NCBI GenBank assembly: GCA_037975125.1 | Contig: CM075857.1 | Location: forward strand, 40,850,436 to 40,914,435 | Source of the DNA: Latrodectus hesperus | Lineage: Eukaryota; Arthropoda; Arachnida; Araneae; Theridiidae | Length of the DNA: 64,000 bases | Direction: 5' to 3' | Position numbers and translations under genes: made by a program | Part shown: piece after piece, positions 37,401 through 50,000 of the stretch | Numbering within the stretch: position 1 is the stretch's first letter | Layout: each line of letters opens with the position of its first letter | Notes under the pieces: model-generated | Told to the model about the DNA's origin: nothing | The model's input: the letters and a program-made list of their open reading frames with translations, nothing else | The model's database searches: none

Positions 37401-37499
37401 AAAAATTATAATTCACTTAAATTTCTGATTAATTTAAATTCAAACGATTTTTTGTTGTTTGGCTTTTTTATGTAACATTGATTTTATTGCATAGCACTA
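34413..37499. other. Intergenic DNA
   Basis: Mostly AT-rich. A moderately complex stretch at about 36080-36420 has the phrase AACGGGAACCA twice (near 36082 and 36188), perhaps a fragment of a repeat. No gene recognised. Confidence 0.35.
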
Positions 37500-37870
37500 T
37501 TTCCTTTTCATGGTTATAGAGGCTTCCTTACCCCATGTGAATGGTGAAAGTCGTGCCCCAGCGCACTCACAGTTAAATCATTCTACTTCTTCTTCCCTCC
37601 CCCTCTCAGCATTCTGCTCAATTTGACCTCGCTGAAAGACGAGGCACTCAATTCATACGACATCATGTGTCGCTTTTTTTATTCCCCCACCTGGTTGAAA
37701 AGGTGGGGAAAAGGATCCGACGTGTGCTTGTTGTAGGGGAGGGGGCCACCCAGGTTTAAATTGTGGCTGAAGTGCAGGAGAAAAAAACTACTTTTTATTT
37801 TGGGAGAAAGGGGTCGATAGGCCCATAACGTTTTTTCTTCTTCTGCGGATTGACACTGAACTCATACTTT
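37500..37870. other. GC-rich island, candidate regulatory element
   Basis: A high-complexity block with E-box CACCTG near 37688, G-runs, and no long frame on either strand, which makes coding unlikely. Confidence 0.35.
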
Positions 37871-38289
37871 TCCTGCAAGCTGCTTTGGAAATTTTTAATG
37901 TCACTGTCACAAATTTCAGAATTGAAAAAGGGAATTTCACCCATAACAATTTTAATAAATAACTTTATGATAAAAAATTTTTAAATCAATTTGTGCTTGT
38001 TGAGCCACATATATTAGTGCTCAAAAGTAAAAAAGTTTTCAAATTTAATAGCTTGTCTTATGAACAACTGGACGAATTTCGTTGAAATTTGGTTTGAACA
38101 CAGATTATTTTAATGAGAGAGAGAGAGAGAGAAGTAAATAATAAATAGCCATTCAACACTTATTAGTGCACATTACCTGTTAGAGTCGGTAGATGATGAA
38201 ATAGTGATGATAAAATAGTAGAATCAAACCAAAAATAGCAGATTCTAAGGGGATATGATATTTTCTTATAGTTATACAAGCCTCACAAA

Positions 38290-39300
38290 GAGAAAACATA
38301 GTGAAAATACGGTAACTTATGATTTCGGCTGGCAGTTGGCCCCCATTCGTTAAAAAACGCTGTTTTCTAACCCTGGTTATTCTAGGGTATAGTTGTTAAT
38401 TGCAATTATCCTCCTCAGAACATTCCAAATATGTCTTGAGTTGAAGTTTAGACGTCTGGAGAACCAACATCCAGCAAACATTTGGCACAGCTTCTCCTAA
38501 TTTTGGACATTGAGCCATAAAACCCAACCTACCAACCAGCAAATATCTTCATTTTTCGGAAGAGTCATATGACCTCTATATGATCGTGATGAGTCTTCAA
38601 CCAAAATAATATCAGAAACAATTGCACCTTTGAAGAGCTAAACATATGGTTTCAAAACTTCCATTTTTATACGTCATGCCAGTTCATAAAGACTTTTTCA
38701 TGCAGAGTAATGCCGTTATACTGTATTATGTTTGCTTATCCCATAAAACCTTCGCTGTTATGACAACCTATTTTCTCAAACTCAGAAGGCAGGATCTTTC
38801 TAGTTCTCGATTTATAAAAGTATTTTGAGAATCAGTAATTAAGCTGAAATAGAATCCATTCGCCAAAAGAAAAAAATTGCTATTTTATCTATACATTGTA
38901 TAGTATATACGTAAAATTTTTTCATTATGTTAAACAAACTCACGTGTTTGCAATAGGCGGAACTTGAGCAGCAAATTTGAAATGTGTCGTCCTGTGACCA
39001 CACATGAGTCACGCAAGTGCTGAGAAGTTGTGTCGTGGCATGACAGAGGTCTTCTTCAGCTATCTTGAATAATTTGCCATGGATTTTTATCAAGGAATTT
39101 GATATCTTGGAAGTATTTGCTTCATTCGGAGAAGAAGTATGGCATTACATTCGATTCTGTACGCATCTCAATGAAGGAAGATATGCTTCAAGTCTCTCAC
39201 TCCGAGATCTATACCTCCATTTCATCGTCTTTCATGGGTGGTTACTCATTTCTAGATTTTGACTCTGAAATTAACCGTCTAGTGCAAAAAAAAATAATAA
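38290..39300. other. Unidentified complex region, possibly an old transposon
   Basis: About 1 kb of higher complexity. On the minus strand about 39120-38945 is open and Cys/His-containing, ending at a donor-like CAC/GTGAGT. On the plus strand an overlapping frame from 39099 is also open. Opposing frames, internal stops elsewhere and no recognised motif suggest a decayed mobile element rather than a host gene. Confidence 0.25.
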
Positions 39301-39539
39301 TTAAATTATATCGTCCTTTCCTATTTAAACTAATCGTAAAGTGGATATTTGGGCTTGACTTTTTCATTTTGCTTTTTCTTCTATTCTATTTTCAACGTAT
39401 TCAATTTTAGAAGCAATATCGCTAAGATTTGAAAATTAATTATTTAGAACAATAGACAATTTTCATAATTTTGAAAACTTTTACAAACGGAAAAAAATTA
39501 TAATTAAAAAATGCTTCTTTGTCATCAGTAAAAAACATG

Positions 39540-39730
39540 AATGGATTTTTTATCATTGCCGAGACGACACTCAGACATTCAGGGATTCAGGTGAATTTCG
39601 CCTTGTTTGCTGCCGCTCGATGAAGGCAGGCAGCAAATGCATCGACAAGCGGATTCCTGACGCTGTCTCAATACGATGTGACGTAGATGAAACGTTATCT
39701 GACGTCATGAATATTTTACACCAATGAGGA
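39540..39730. other. GC-richer island with CRE
   Basis: It contains a perfect TGACGTCA at 39700-39707 and a second GTGACG half site 30 bp later. The minus-strand frame over it has no recognised domain. Confidence 0.3.
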
Positions 39731-40059
39731 TTGTAATAAAGTGACGCAATCATAATCACAACTGGAACGAAAGAAACAACTACTTAATGATAAAAAGAAA
39801 CATTTAAAAATTTGAGAAAATACTTGAATGAAGCAAATACGGTTTTTGCCACTGGTACTTATAAGGTCATTTCATCTTCCAACTCCACCCACAAACATGT
39901 ATAAAGTAACATACATGACACACGAAATTTCCACCTTTGTTTCGAAGCAGTAGCCTTATACTTCAATTTTCTTTTTTTGTAATTCAACGAAACAGATTAT
40001 CTTGATTTTTATTATCAGTGTACAACACTGCACGGTAGATAGTTTGACCACATACATAC

Positions 40060-40235
40060 CTACATAGCGGTGCAGGCGAACCGCCGACTGTATCTTTAGG
40101 TTAACGGGTTTCGAATACTCTCCCATCACCAAGCGCCTCGTGATTTGAACCACGGTCAGGTGACGAGGTCACACCTGAGTTGGCACTTTCCTCTCCACAT
40201 CCACTCCACACTAGAGGAAATAGTCTGACAACAGA
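40060..40235 (+). mobile_element. Probable tRNA-derived SINE
   Basis: A-box-like TAGCGGTGCAGG (about 40065) and B-box-like GGGTTTCGAATACTC (about 40106) precede a body ending GAGTTGGCACTTTCCTCTCC. The head is diverged and the ends were not resolved. It lies about 60 bp outside the piggyBac element. Confidence 0.4.
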
Positions 40236-40473
40236 AGATTGTTGAAAGATCTTTAAGCATCCGACGTGTTTTACCTTTTGAAAGGATTTTTTTTAACACA
40301 TTGCCTGCCAGTCTCTAGAGATGGGGTTGATAGTTATTGCCTTGACATCGAAGTAGATTGTACCCAGAAGCCAACATACTAATTATTGGAAATATGATTT
40401 AAAATTATTAATGAAATATGATTATTTTATATCTAAATATTATTTAAGCATTTCCATATGGAATTTCTTAACT

Positions 40474-40544
40474 ACGCGCCAGCGCGTGATGGCACTGCAC
40501 ATCAATTTTTTTCCCAAATGCCAGATTACGCGCTGGCGCGTGAT
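40474..40544 (+). repeat. Left subterminal GC-rich palindromes
   Basis: Two units, ACGCGCCAGCGCGTGAT (40474-40490) and ACGCGCTGGCGCGTGAT (40528-40544), lie about 180-230 bp inside the left end. They are near-perfect dyads and stand out against AT-rich sequence. They are likely transposase-binding or structural sites, by inference. Confidence 0.85.
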
Positions 40545-40692
40545 TTGATAAAGTGAATCAAAATAAGTAAAATAAGTGACAGTATGCATTATTTTTATAT
40601 AAATCTCTATTGCAAACAAATATACATATTACAAATGAATTTATTACATGGTAATTATATTGGTATTATTACAAAACTTACATTTTAGAGTG

Positions 40693-42407
40693 TTATTTGT
40701 GTGTAATCTTAGCACAATCTAGGCAGTATCCGGGAGATCCTTTGCAAACTTTGCACACATATATGGTATCTTTGCGTTTTCCTTGCGAATAACAACTTTT
40801 ACACTGCTTTCGCAGTACTTTTCCACCTTTTTTCTCTTCCCGCGTTTGTAGTACATGCTCCGATTCAAATGGATGACACACAGAAGCAAACAGATGGCTG
40901 TTTCAATAAGCATCTAATCACGGATAGATGATAGTCATAAAGTGATAAGTTTCCATTGGAATACTTGTTGTAGATAAAGTGGGAATTGGCCATCATTATT
41001 TGCAAAATATGCACGAAAATTTTCGTGGGCCACCTAATCGTTTTTCTTTCACAAGGATAATAAGCAAGCATCTGGTCTTGCTTATCAATACCTGCTATAA
41101 ATTTATTATACTGAATTACAGGTGGTTTTGTTTTAACTTCACCTCTTTTGTTTGTTTTTGCCACCATATCAATTTTTATATTCATTGGAAATATATGTGA
41201 CGTCTCTCTTATCCTTCCACTTAGCAATCATCACACCATTAGTATATTTTGCTACAGTTTGCCCTTTCTTCAGTTTTTTTCTTTTACCTCTTTCGGAAAT
41301 GTCTTCCTGTTGTTTCTAATTGTCCCAGTACAATGAGTTTTTCTATCAGAAAGGCATTTTGCCAGTTCATAGCTACTATAATAATTGTCCATAAATACGC
41401 TATGCCCTACATCCAACATTCCCTCAAGTAAATTCATTACGACTTTCTGTGCATGTCCTTTTCCACCAGAATCATCCAACATACCTGTATATATCATAAA
41501 TTTGAGAACCATACCATTAGGGGTTGTGATCATGTACAGCTTTATACCATATTTGTGACGTTTATTTGGTATATATTGTCTAAATATAAGTCGTCCACGC
41601 CATAATACCATCGACTCATCTAAACTAATCTCTCATCCTGTGTAATATATTTCAGATACTCGTGCGTTGAACAAATTCACCATACTTCTTATTTTATATA
41701 ATCGATCCTTTGGATTATCTGTATTCTGATCTGGAATTTTTGCGAAGTGCAATGCTCTCAGTAATAATAAAAACCGATTCCTACTCATGTTGGGAGAAAA
41801 AACATGTAAACCAAACAGTGAATCTGTTTTCCAATAATCTTGTATGCGATTGATTCGTATCGTTCCCATATGTAAGATCAATCCCACAAAAGTCAAAAGT
41901 TCCTCTTTTGTAGTGTCTTACCAGGCATTGATTCGTGGATGTTTCTTTTTTTTCACGGTGAAAAAGTATTTTATGAGCATAATCATTAGTTTCAGCAACT
42001 ACTTCCTCAAAGATACCGTCGGTGAAAAAATGCCGAAAATAATCTATAGGATTGTTACTTGAAACAGGTTGGAGCAAACACTCGGATTTTATGAAAGAAA
42101 ACTGTTTCATGGATGTTGAATCGTTTTCCCAAGTTAAATTTTCCATCATAGCGGAATTATCGCGTTGACATGCTGCACCTTGAACGATTTGTACATCATC
42201 TCCATCTTCAGAATCCGAAATATCATGGGAAATATCATTGTGAGGAATGAATTCTTCGTCACTGTCGTAACTAAAATCACTCGGGTACTCGTCCGATAGC
42301 TCAGCCAACAAATTTGCAATTTCATCATCCGTTAGATTCTTATTATTTTGAACTTTTCTTTTTTTGGGGCGCGAAGGCCCTGCACAATTACCATCTGTAT
42401 AACTCAT
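40693..42407 (-). pseudogene. Broken piggyBac transposase
   Basis: The frame opens at 42407 with an acidic, low-complexity N-terminus after a basic KKRK stretch. The DDE core follows: DYWKTDSLFG near 41830, first Asp in LDESM (codon about 41620), second in FMDNYYSS (about 41389), third in GIDKQDQM (about 41086). A C-terminal Cys-rich zinc-binding region follows at about 40800-40700 (CKSC, CKVCKG, CLDC). The three aspartates are those expected of piggyBac DDD transposases. The gene is interrupted by a frameshift at a run of 8 T (plus strand 41946-41953), a TAA at 41920-41918, a TGA at 41635-41633, a frameshift at a T-run near 41274-41280 with return to frame near 41.19 kb, and another shift between about 40.95 and 40.88 kb. 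It cannot make active enzyme. Confidence 0.88.
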
Positions 42408-42567
42408 ATCACTAGATTATTATTTTTAATTAAAAATTAAATATTAAATTCGAAACCACGATTATTTACAGATAGTTTCTAATCATAACTCCATGCTAAT
42501 ACCAGCAGAAATACCCTGCAAGCAATGCCAAATGAACTAGAGAATGAACAATCAGAAGTGGATTTTA

Positions 42568-42670
42568 CCGCGCCAGCGCGTGACTGGCTACTGAGACATC
42601 ACCCCACATCACGCGCTGACGCGTGATTGGCTCTTTGGCGATAGCGCCACGCCACGCACTAGCGCGTGAT
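42568..42670 (+). repeat. Right subterminal GC-rich palindromes
   Basis: Three units in about 100 bp: CCGCGCCAGCGCGTGAC (42568-42584), ACGCGCTGACGCGTGAT (42611-42627) and ACGCACTAGCGCGTGAT (42654-42670). All end GCGTGA(T/C) in the same orientation as the two left copies. Spacing is about 43 bp. Confidence 0.85.
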
Positions 42671-42689
42671 AAGCAGTCAATGTGGTAAT

Positions 42690-43640
42690 AGATAAGGGTT
42701 CATATTCACATGTTACAAAGAAGAAAACCCGGAAAATTCTCAAATACCGACAGTTATAGATCCAGAAACATGATATCAATCTACCATTATTCAACAGTGG
42801 CTTAAATAGACCCTGGTATCTTCCATCTTCAAAATGAAAGAAGTTGCCATTAGGCTCTGGGGTGAGCTTTAAAATTATATAATATTTTGACTTCTTGTGC
42901 TTGTGACCAAGAATGATTAATTAATAAATCATTGAAAGATCTTTGAGAGATATGTTGATATCACCACATTATAAAATCTTTCAGATTTCCCTTTGAGTTT
43001 CAGGCCATCTTTCCTTTATAATCTGAATGATAAAAATATATCAAAATTTAATGTATGAGTGTATAAAAGTTAGTATCCGATAAGTGATATTTTTGGTAAA
43101 CGGAAATAAATGATTAAATAAAACTATCAATTATACAAAGAAATGTGCAGCTAAAATTTATGTTTAAAATTCTATAAAATAATTGCGAAATTTACAACTT
43201 TTTTGTCATTAACATACACATTTCTCATAGCCTATATTGGATTAAATATTTTCCTAAAATTTACTGAAACTTTTAAACTGACAAAGAAGATATAAAGAAA
43301 TATAAAATATTTTTTAACGTAATTTTAAATATTTTCTTTTATTAATGAAAATTTGTTTAATTATGAATGTTCTTGATAAAACTAGATTCATCAGTAGTGC
43401 ACTTGTTTTTGTGAGTTTTCCTTGCACTTTGTACTTGTTTGTTTATCTAGTAAGTGTTTTTTACGAAGAAATGAAAATATTTACCAAGCAAAGAAAATTC
43501 GAAAACAAAGTAGCAAATTAAGTTATAGATCCTATCGGCTAAGCAAATTTTTCAAAAGGAAAAATATGTACAACAGATTGGAAATAAACATCCAGGAATA
43601 AATAAAATATAAAAATGCATTCAAATAAAATATTTTATTT
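42690..43640. other. AT-rich intergenic DNA
   Basis: Nothing recognised beyond the transposon boundary. Confidence 0.4.
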
Positions 43641-43652
43641 TTTCTCAGATTA

Positions 43653-43718
43653 TTTAAATGTTTTAAAACATTTAAAATTACTTAAAATAATTGTTAACAA
43701 TTATTTTAAGTAATTTTA
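43653..43718. repeat. Two abutting perfect palindromes
   Basis: A 24-bp palindrome (43653-43676, centred on TTTTAAAA) overlaps a 46-bp perfect palindrome (43673-43718, centred on GTTAAC). There is no spacer in either. Confidence 0.92.
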
Positions 43719-43939
43719 GGTTTTTTTTAACAATTTTATTCAATTACTTTTATCTGTGGAGCACTTGAATCTAGAGTATAAGCAAATTGCATTTTAGTAA
43801 TAAATAGACAACTATATAAATTCATATGAAAAATCGATTTATTATATAAATTATATTATTTATTCATTCGTATCTCTAAGTAAAAATAAAAACTTAATTC
43901 ATATGATTAATGAGGGAAAAATAATAAAACAAAATTTGC

Positions 43940-44022
43940 AAACGGTATTTTTTTCCCCGATAAATAAAAAATAACAGGTATTTTTTTACGATAAATAAAA
44001 AAATAACAGGTATTTTGAGATT
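43940..44022 (+). repeat. Short tandem duplication
   Basis: CGATAAATAAAAAATAACAG followed by GTATTTTT is repeated about 30 bp apart with minor indels. Confidence 0.75.
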
Positions 44023-45472
44023 GTTTATTTGTTAATTTAGCAATAAGTATTAATTCCTAATACATTTTCTTAGTCCTTTTATTGTGTATTATATAAGTAT
44101 GCATAAAATCTTCAGATATATATATCCTAAATCAATGAAGTAGTAAATACAGCACACTTTTCTTAAGCACTTATGCATGTTTTTTATTTCTTCAAAAGAA
44201 TATAAATGAAATAAATAAGAAAGTAAAAAAAAATAACAGAAAAATAACACTCATTTAATCTCTTCTTCGAGGAAGATGGAATGATTTAGATTCTTTTATC
44301 GCGAACGTTCGATGAGATTTCGACGTCATAGCAAAGCTTGACGTCCTTTATATCAATGTGTGTGTCAACTGCAGAAGATAAAGAAATAAATTTTTTCTTA
44401 CCGTTTTGGAGCCGGCATGTGTGTGAAATATTCTGTGTTAGTTTCCATGGTGAAGCAGTTTTCTTTTGATATTCTGGAATATTCTTTCTAAGAAATTAGA
44501 TACCTGAATTATTTCTTTGTAATACACTTTATAGGTTCGATATCTAAAGAAAGATTCACTTTAATTTTGATAAAAAAATATTAAAATTGAAAATGATGCA
44601 TCTGTTCTATTCTTTCTTTTATCGTTTTTTTTTTATTCTTTTCAAATGAATTTTTTATTAATAACGAATGAGAATTTTTTTAAAATTTTTTTTAATAATT
44701 TTTTGCTTTGATTTACATTCGAATAAATGGGATGTTATGTAACATCGAAATGAAATAAATATGTCTATTTGATAAAAATCACTTTGAAAGAAAAATAGAA
44801 TATTGTCTTCACTTTAATAATTATTATGTAACTGCAGAAACAGTAATGTCTGTTATACATGCTATAGCAACATTAAGTATTATTTCTGTATAGTGCTGAA
44901 ATTAATAAGACAAAAAAAAATACTTATTTCATCTCTCACTTTTTTATATTCTTAAGATATCCTTCTACATATAAAATAATTTGTTTCGAAAGCATTTATT
45001 TAATTGTAATTATTGTTCTTTGATTGTAATTATGTGAAGTTTTTCTAACTTACGATATGAAAATTTTATTTGCTGAATATTTTATGTGATTAACTACATG
45101 CTGAAAGTGAATTGGAATGTAGTAATTACAACGAATATTTAAAAAAATAGATCATTTAAAAATTATTAGAGGCAAAAGTTAGCTTAGGACATCATGTGTG
45201 TTATATTTAAAGTTTAATTTTAACATTTAATGTTATAAATTTTATGTTCGAACTCTTCCGAATAGCATATAAAAACACATTGAATTGTTTTTAAGCAATA
45301 ACTTGTGTTATATTCAATTCAACGTATAAAATTTGAAATAAAGATGTTAGTTGAGAATGGCATGATTAAAATAATAAGTTAAAACATTTATTAAACGTAC
45401 ATTTGATCACGTGTAAATATTACTTCAGAAGTGGGCATTATAACAATAGCACAATATTCTCAAATGATGTAA
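44023..45472. other. Intergenic DNA
   Basis: AT-rich. A short GC-richer patch at about 44260-44425 contains CGACGTCAT and a GCCGGCATG palindrome-like core, possibly regulatory. No gene. Confidence 0.3.
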
Positions 45473-45830
45473 ACAGTGGCCTGGCCGTGACCTTGAGGTA
45501 GAATAGTGCCCATTGGAGTGAAAAGTCCTGGGTTCGATCCCAGCCACTGTTGAACTACGGAAAAGAGATGTTACACTTTTGCTGTCTGTATGTATTTGTG
45601 TTGAGTTGTGTGCTAGGGAATTTTCCGGGTTTCCTCCTTTGCGACGTGTGAATATGACCCTCTATGTATGAAACGTTCTCCTGAATGGCAATTTACGTGA
45701 GGCATATAAAATGCCAAAGGAATCCGGAAGTTGGGTTGTCCATCACGCGGTACTAAAGAAAATATTCAAAACTACATCCAGTTTGAAACAAATATAAGCC
45801 ATTATTTGTGACCCACTCAAAAAAACAACA
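45473..45830 (+). mobile_element. tRNA-derived SINE with intact acceptor stem
   Basis: The 78-nt head (45473-45550) can pair ACAGTGGC with GCCACTGT as an acceptor stem and CTGGG with CCCAG around a TTCGATC T-loop. B-box GGTTCGATCC lies at 45531-45540. The anticodon arm is not convincing, so a functional tRNA is unlikely. The body has TCCGGGTTTCCTCC and GGCATATAAAATGCC and resembles the minus-strand elements at 61.9 and 62.1 kb. Confidence 0.7.
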
Positions 45831-46249
45831 TTTAATGACAATTGACATTTAATTTAAAATGTCCCCAACTGTATTATTAAAATACTTAATCAGAATTAAT
45901 ATGTGTGCAGACAGATTAATAAGAATACATCGGTTACGAGCTTCGGTGTCGTACTTTTTCTATTTACTGATTCATTTTGTCAGTCAGCACAAATTCTCTT
46001 TACACACACCAAAACTACTCCCTAAATTTCGTTTAGGGGTATTATTCTCTAAGGGTTCTCAGATACTACACTTTGTAAGTTACAAATCCAACCCCCAAAG
46101 ACTTCGGTGAGTGTCTCTAAATTCCCACTAGCTGACAGCCAACACAAGCGAAAGACAAAACAATTTAAGCAAATATTTAATCATTCAGTTCAATCCGATC
46201 ACGTTTTTTATTTGTTTATATTCTTAAAGAAATTCCGACCTAATTGCTA

Positions 46250-46740
46250 GTATATCCTTCTTTGGCAAAAGGAAGCATCGTTCCAGCTGGTTCTACCCAC
46301 CAGCGTTTTTTTTAACTTTGCCGTCACCTTCACATGTAGTTGAATTCCTCCTGGGGGTATTAGACCCTCCCCCCCCTTTATTTCACTTCGGCGCACGAGC
46401 TTACTACATACGTTCGTGCATTCGCATTATGTTTCTCCCCCCATGCTATTTATTAATTTTTTTTTCACAATGCAGGTTAGAATGTTAACTCCCTCTTCCT
46501 TTCTTTTGGCATCTGAAAAATATTGGGCTAGGGGGGGGGTATGGATGGTGAACCAGGTGAATGACACCTTTCCTCTTCCGTTGGCAAGGCCCCCTATTCG
46601 TCCCCAGGTGCACCTATTAGCTTGCCACCGAAAATTTCACAATGGTGGTTCCCTTTTATTTATCGGCGTGCGGCATATATGAAAATTTTGCAGTCGTGAC
46701 AACGGGACGTCACACGGAGTTACCTGAAACATTCTTCCAC
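46250..46740. other. GC-rich island, candidate regulatory element
   Basis: About 450 bp with two E-box contexts (CAGGTGAA near 46555 and CAGGTGCACCT near 46605), C-runs and G-runs. The 88-codon plus-strand frame has no recognised domain. Confidence 0.3.
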
Positions 46741-49700
46741 AGTGATTCAGATTTTTAGTAGCTGGAGATAAAATGCGAAGATGGAAGATAAGAGAGTGGA
46801 GTACATTGTGTTGAAAGTTCCATTTTTTTATTTTTGACTGATAAGATAAAAATAACTCTGAAGAAGCTAAATTGAAATAGTCTACGTAAAGAGGAAATCA
46901 AACGAACGTATAATAAAGCTAATTTAATAACCTCTTTCTATAAAGGAAATAAATTACAACCAACATAGTTAATTAAAGTTTTATTTATTGTAATTTTAAG
47001 TCAATAAAAAAATTGTATTTTAGTAACCTTTTATAAACATATCGATTTAAAATCTATCAAACGCCATAAATACAATTTTAGTAATTTTCATTCAATTTTT
47101 TTTCAATATATCAGCCAAATACTTACCTAATTTCTTTATTTTTAACAGTTTATATAGGAGGTAAAATCTTCCCCATATCCACTCTACGCTATAAAAACAA
47201 GAATCCATAAATTTCCTTAAGTACATATGCAAATATTTTCTTAAAAATCAATTAAGCTTTTTCATTATCTAAACTAAGTAGTTATTTATTGAAAAGTAAA
47301 ATAAAAGAATATTTTTTTGGTTATTAGATCAGTTGAGAGTGAATACACAACATTTTTTGAAAAATTGTAGTTCAATGCATATTTTGCTCAGTTAAATTAA
47401 GCACCCAGATCATCTTTTTTTTATAGATATTTTAATAATAAATAATAATATATATATATTTTTGTATTAAAATGTATTGTAATGAAAGTAATATACAAAT
47501 CATTCTTATAGACTGAAATAAAAAATATATGTACAGTTTCTAATTCTAAAATCATAATTAGTACAGGAGAATAAATTCAAAAATTAAAGTCTTCCTTGTA
47601 TAAAAGTTTACTTACAATAAGCTACTACAAAGTTGGTAAATATGAGGTGTTAATTTGATTTAGTTAAAGTTAGTGAGTAGCTTTAAAAATAAGTCGATAA
47701 AATAGAAGACCTTATAATTTGACTGATAATGATATCAGAGAAATTCGCTTAAGGTTCGATTAATGTTTTCCAATCTTCATTTCCAATTAATAGATTTTGT
47801 ATTAAGAAAATTGAAATCTGGGTCCTTTTTATCACAGATTTTAAAGGTTAAGTGATTATCATTATCACTTACATTAATATCTAGACTGTTGGTTTTAGTC
47901 TGAATAATTTAATTAAGAAATTAAAGCGATATCTCAGGAAGTTTGTTGATTATGATTAATAATCGAATGACTTCTCATTAATAAATTCATTAAATAAACA
48001 ATTATTTGAAGCTGCATTAAAATGTTTACCAATAAATTTAGATTCTTTTGTTTTTTAATAAATGAAGATAACAAATATTTATATTAAAAACTTTTTTCTT
48101 TTGCATTATTCGACTGATTTTTATACAAGTGATTGTTAAATTTTACGTAATTGTATTTAAGATATTATTACTGTTTAATTAAATCCATTTATATTCATCC
48201 ATTATATAGAAAAAAGTTTTTTAAAATGAAAATGTAGTTAAATTTACTAAGATTTTTGATAATTATAGTTTTTAAGCTATTTTTGATAATCCAAAATAAT
48301 TCATAATTTAAATTGCTTTTAAGATATTCCATATTTTTTATTAAGATTGTTTTAAAAAGTAATTTTTTTGAAGAATAGATTGATGCCACAAAAAATAATC
48401 TAAATTTATAAGCACTTTGTATGAATTTGAGAAAAAAATATAAAAATAACAGTGTATTCAAGAAAAACACAAATTTTAAAAATAAAGAAAGGTTTAATTT
48501 CTAATTTTTTTATAAGCAGTTTTAATCTTATTATCAATTATTATGCAATTTAGTTTGGTTACTGTATTATGCTGAATTTCTTTACTTATCAATTTATAAA
48601 AAGTTTCATCGATGAAAGCTAAACTATTATTGGCTTTATCTATTGCTATAATGATAAAGCTGTTTTGTAATTCGTTAATTTCGCTGTTAATATTAAGGTT
48701 GAAAAATTTTCTGTTTTTAATTAAGTGATTACATTTGATGCTGTAAATTTTAGTAATTGACTCTCATTCTGAGTATTTAAGTTATAAAATCCTCAGTATT
48801 AATTTATCAGGTAAATAAGTTGTAGATAATTGAGCTATTTGTAAACTATTTAAAATGTATTTAAAATTTGAGAAAAAAATTATACGGATTTATTAACATT
48901 TAATGTGTTGCAAAATTTACTCATCATGAACTGACACACAGAAAATTTTAAGAAAACTACAATATTTTTATGAAATTACATGAACAACAAATAAAAAAAC
49001 TGAAGTAAATAATAAATTAAACTGTGTGATAAATGAATTAGGAGGTGAATTAAAAATTTCAATGTTTATTATTTTATCATAAATTTGTTGGCAAAATATC
49101 AGTTATTTGATACTTTTGCTGAGATGAAAATTTTTTAAATGATTTTCAAACTTAGTATTTAAACAATCAGTGTTGTTTTTAAAGTACGCGAAAATGTATT
49201 GAACTGAAAGACATATTTTGTTTTTATTTTTATTTATTTTTTTATTTACTTTATAACAGAAGGAATTAAAATTTCAAACAACGATTTTTTATTAAAAATT
49301 CATTTTTGCTCGTGGGTATTTGTTAGGCAAAATATATGGAATGGCGTGCAAATTTAGTATTTTCAGATGAATTTTGCATTTATTATATACATCTAACACG
49401 CAATAATTTTATTTTTCATTAAAATTTTAATAGATTTAAATAAAATTTTGGCAACAGTGATGCGTGTTGAAATAGGATCACCAATTTCCACAAACAGAGA
49501 CAGAATGCGTGATAAAAGTTAAATAATTTAATTCCATTTCAAAGGAAATAACAAGATGATCAAAACAGTTTTTACTTGCTTATGTTAACTTACAATGTTT
49601 ATGGAAAAAAGGAAATGATTTTAGGGAGCTACGTTATAAAATGTTTGCAAACAAATTTTGGCAAAATAAATAAATGCAAAATTTTTCTTAGGAAGAGAGA

Positions 49701-50000
49701 TTTCCGATGTATTCATTTTATGTATCATTATTTGGGAAAGAGAAAATAAAATCAAAACGTTATGCATTTTTTCTTAAAAGGAGGATTTTTTCTCCAATTG
49801 TGATTTTTGATTTTAGTCAAAAATAATCCATATCTTCTTTCTACTAAATTATTATTTGATCTCTCAAGAAATTAAAAAGATTACGTTTTTGTGTCGCTAA
49901 AATTTCAGATGAAAATTTGATTTTATTACGGAATTTGATTATAGCTCTGTATATTAGTTTTACTAGCATCTAAAAGTTTGTTTTTCTATACATTTTAAAA
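46741..50000. other. AT-rich intergenic DNA
   Basis: Long stretch of very AT-rich sequence without recognised features. Confidence 0.4.

Larger units (their letters stand above)
40297..42684 (-). mobile_element. piggyBac-family DNA transposon, complete but inactive
   Basis: Terminal inverted repeats CACATTGCCTGCC (40297-40309) and, at the right end, the complement of CACATTGACTGCT (42672-42684) are flanked by TTAA (40293-40296) and GTAA (42685-42688). TTAA is the hallmark piggyBac target, and the right copy has one substitution. The 2388-bp interior carries a transposase on the minus strand with piggyBac features. Five copies of a GC-rich near-palindrome sit inside the ends (two left, three right). 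The right-most abuts the terminal repeat. Confidence 0.88.

Noticed and set aside
38839..39410. Host gene suggested by open frames on both strands
   Set aside because: The two strands compete, upstream stops interrupt each, and no motif is recognised; a decayed mobile element is more likely.
45473..45550. Functional tRNA gene
   Set aside because: Acceptor and T arms pair well, but no convincing anticodon or D arm, and it continues into a SINE body.
48195..48470. 91-codon minus-strand frame
   Set aside because: Lys/Leu/Phe/Asn composition equals the background; no start context, motif or neighbour.
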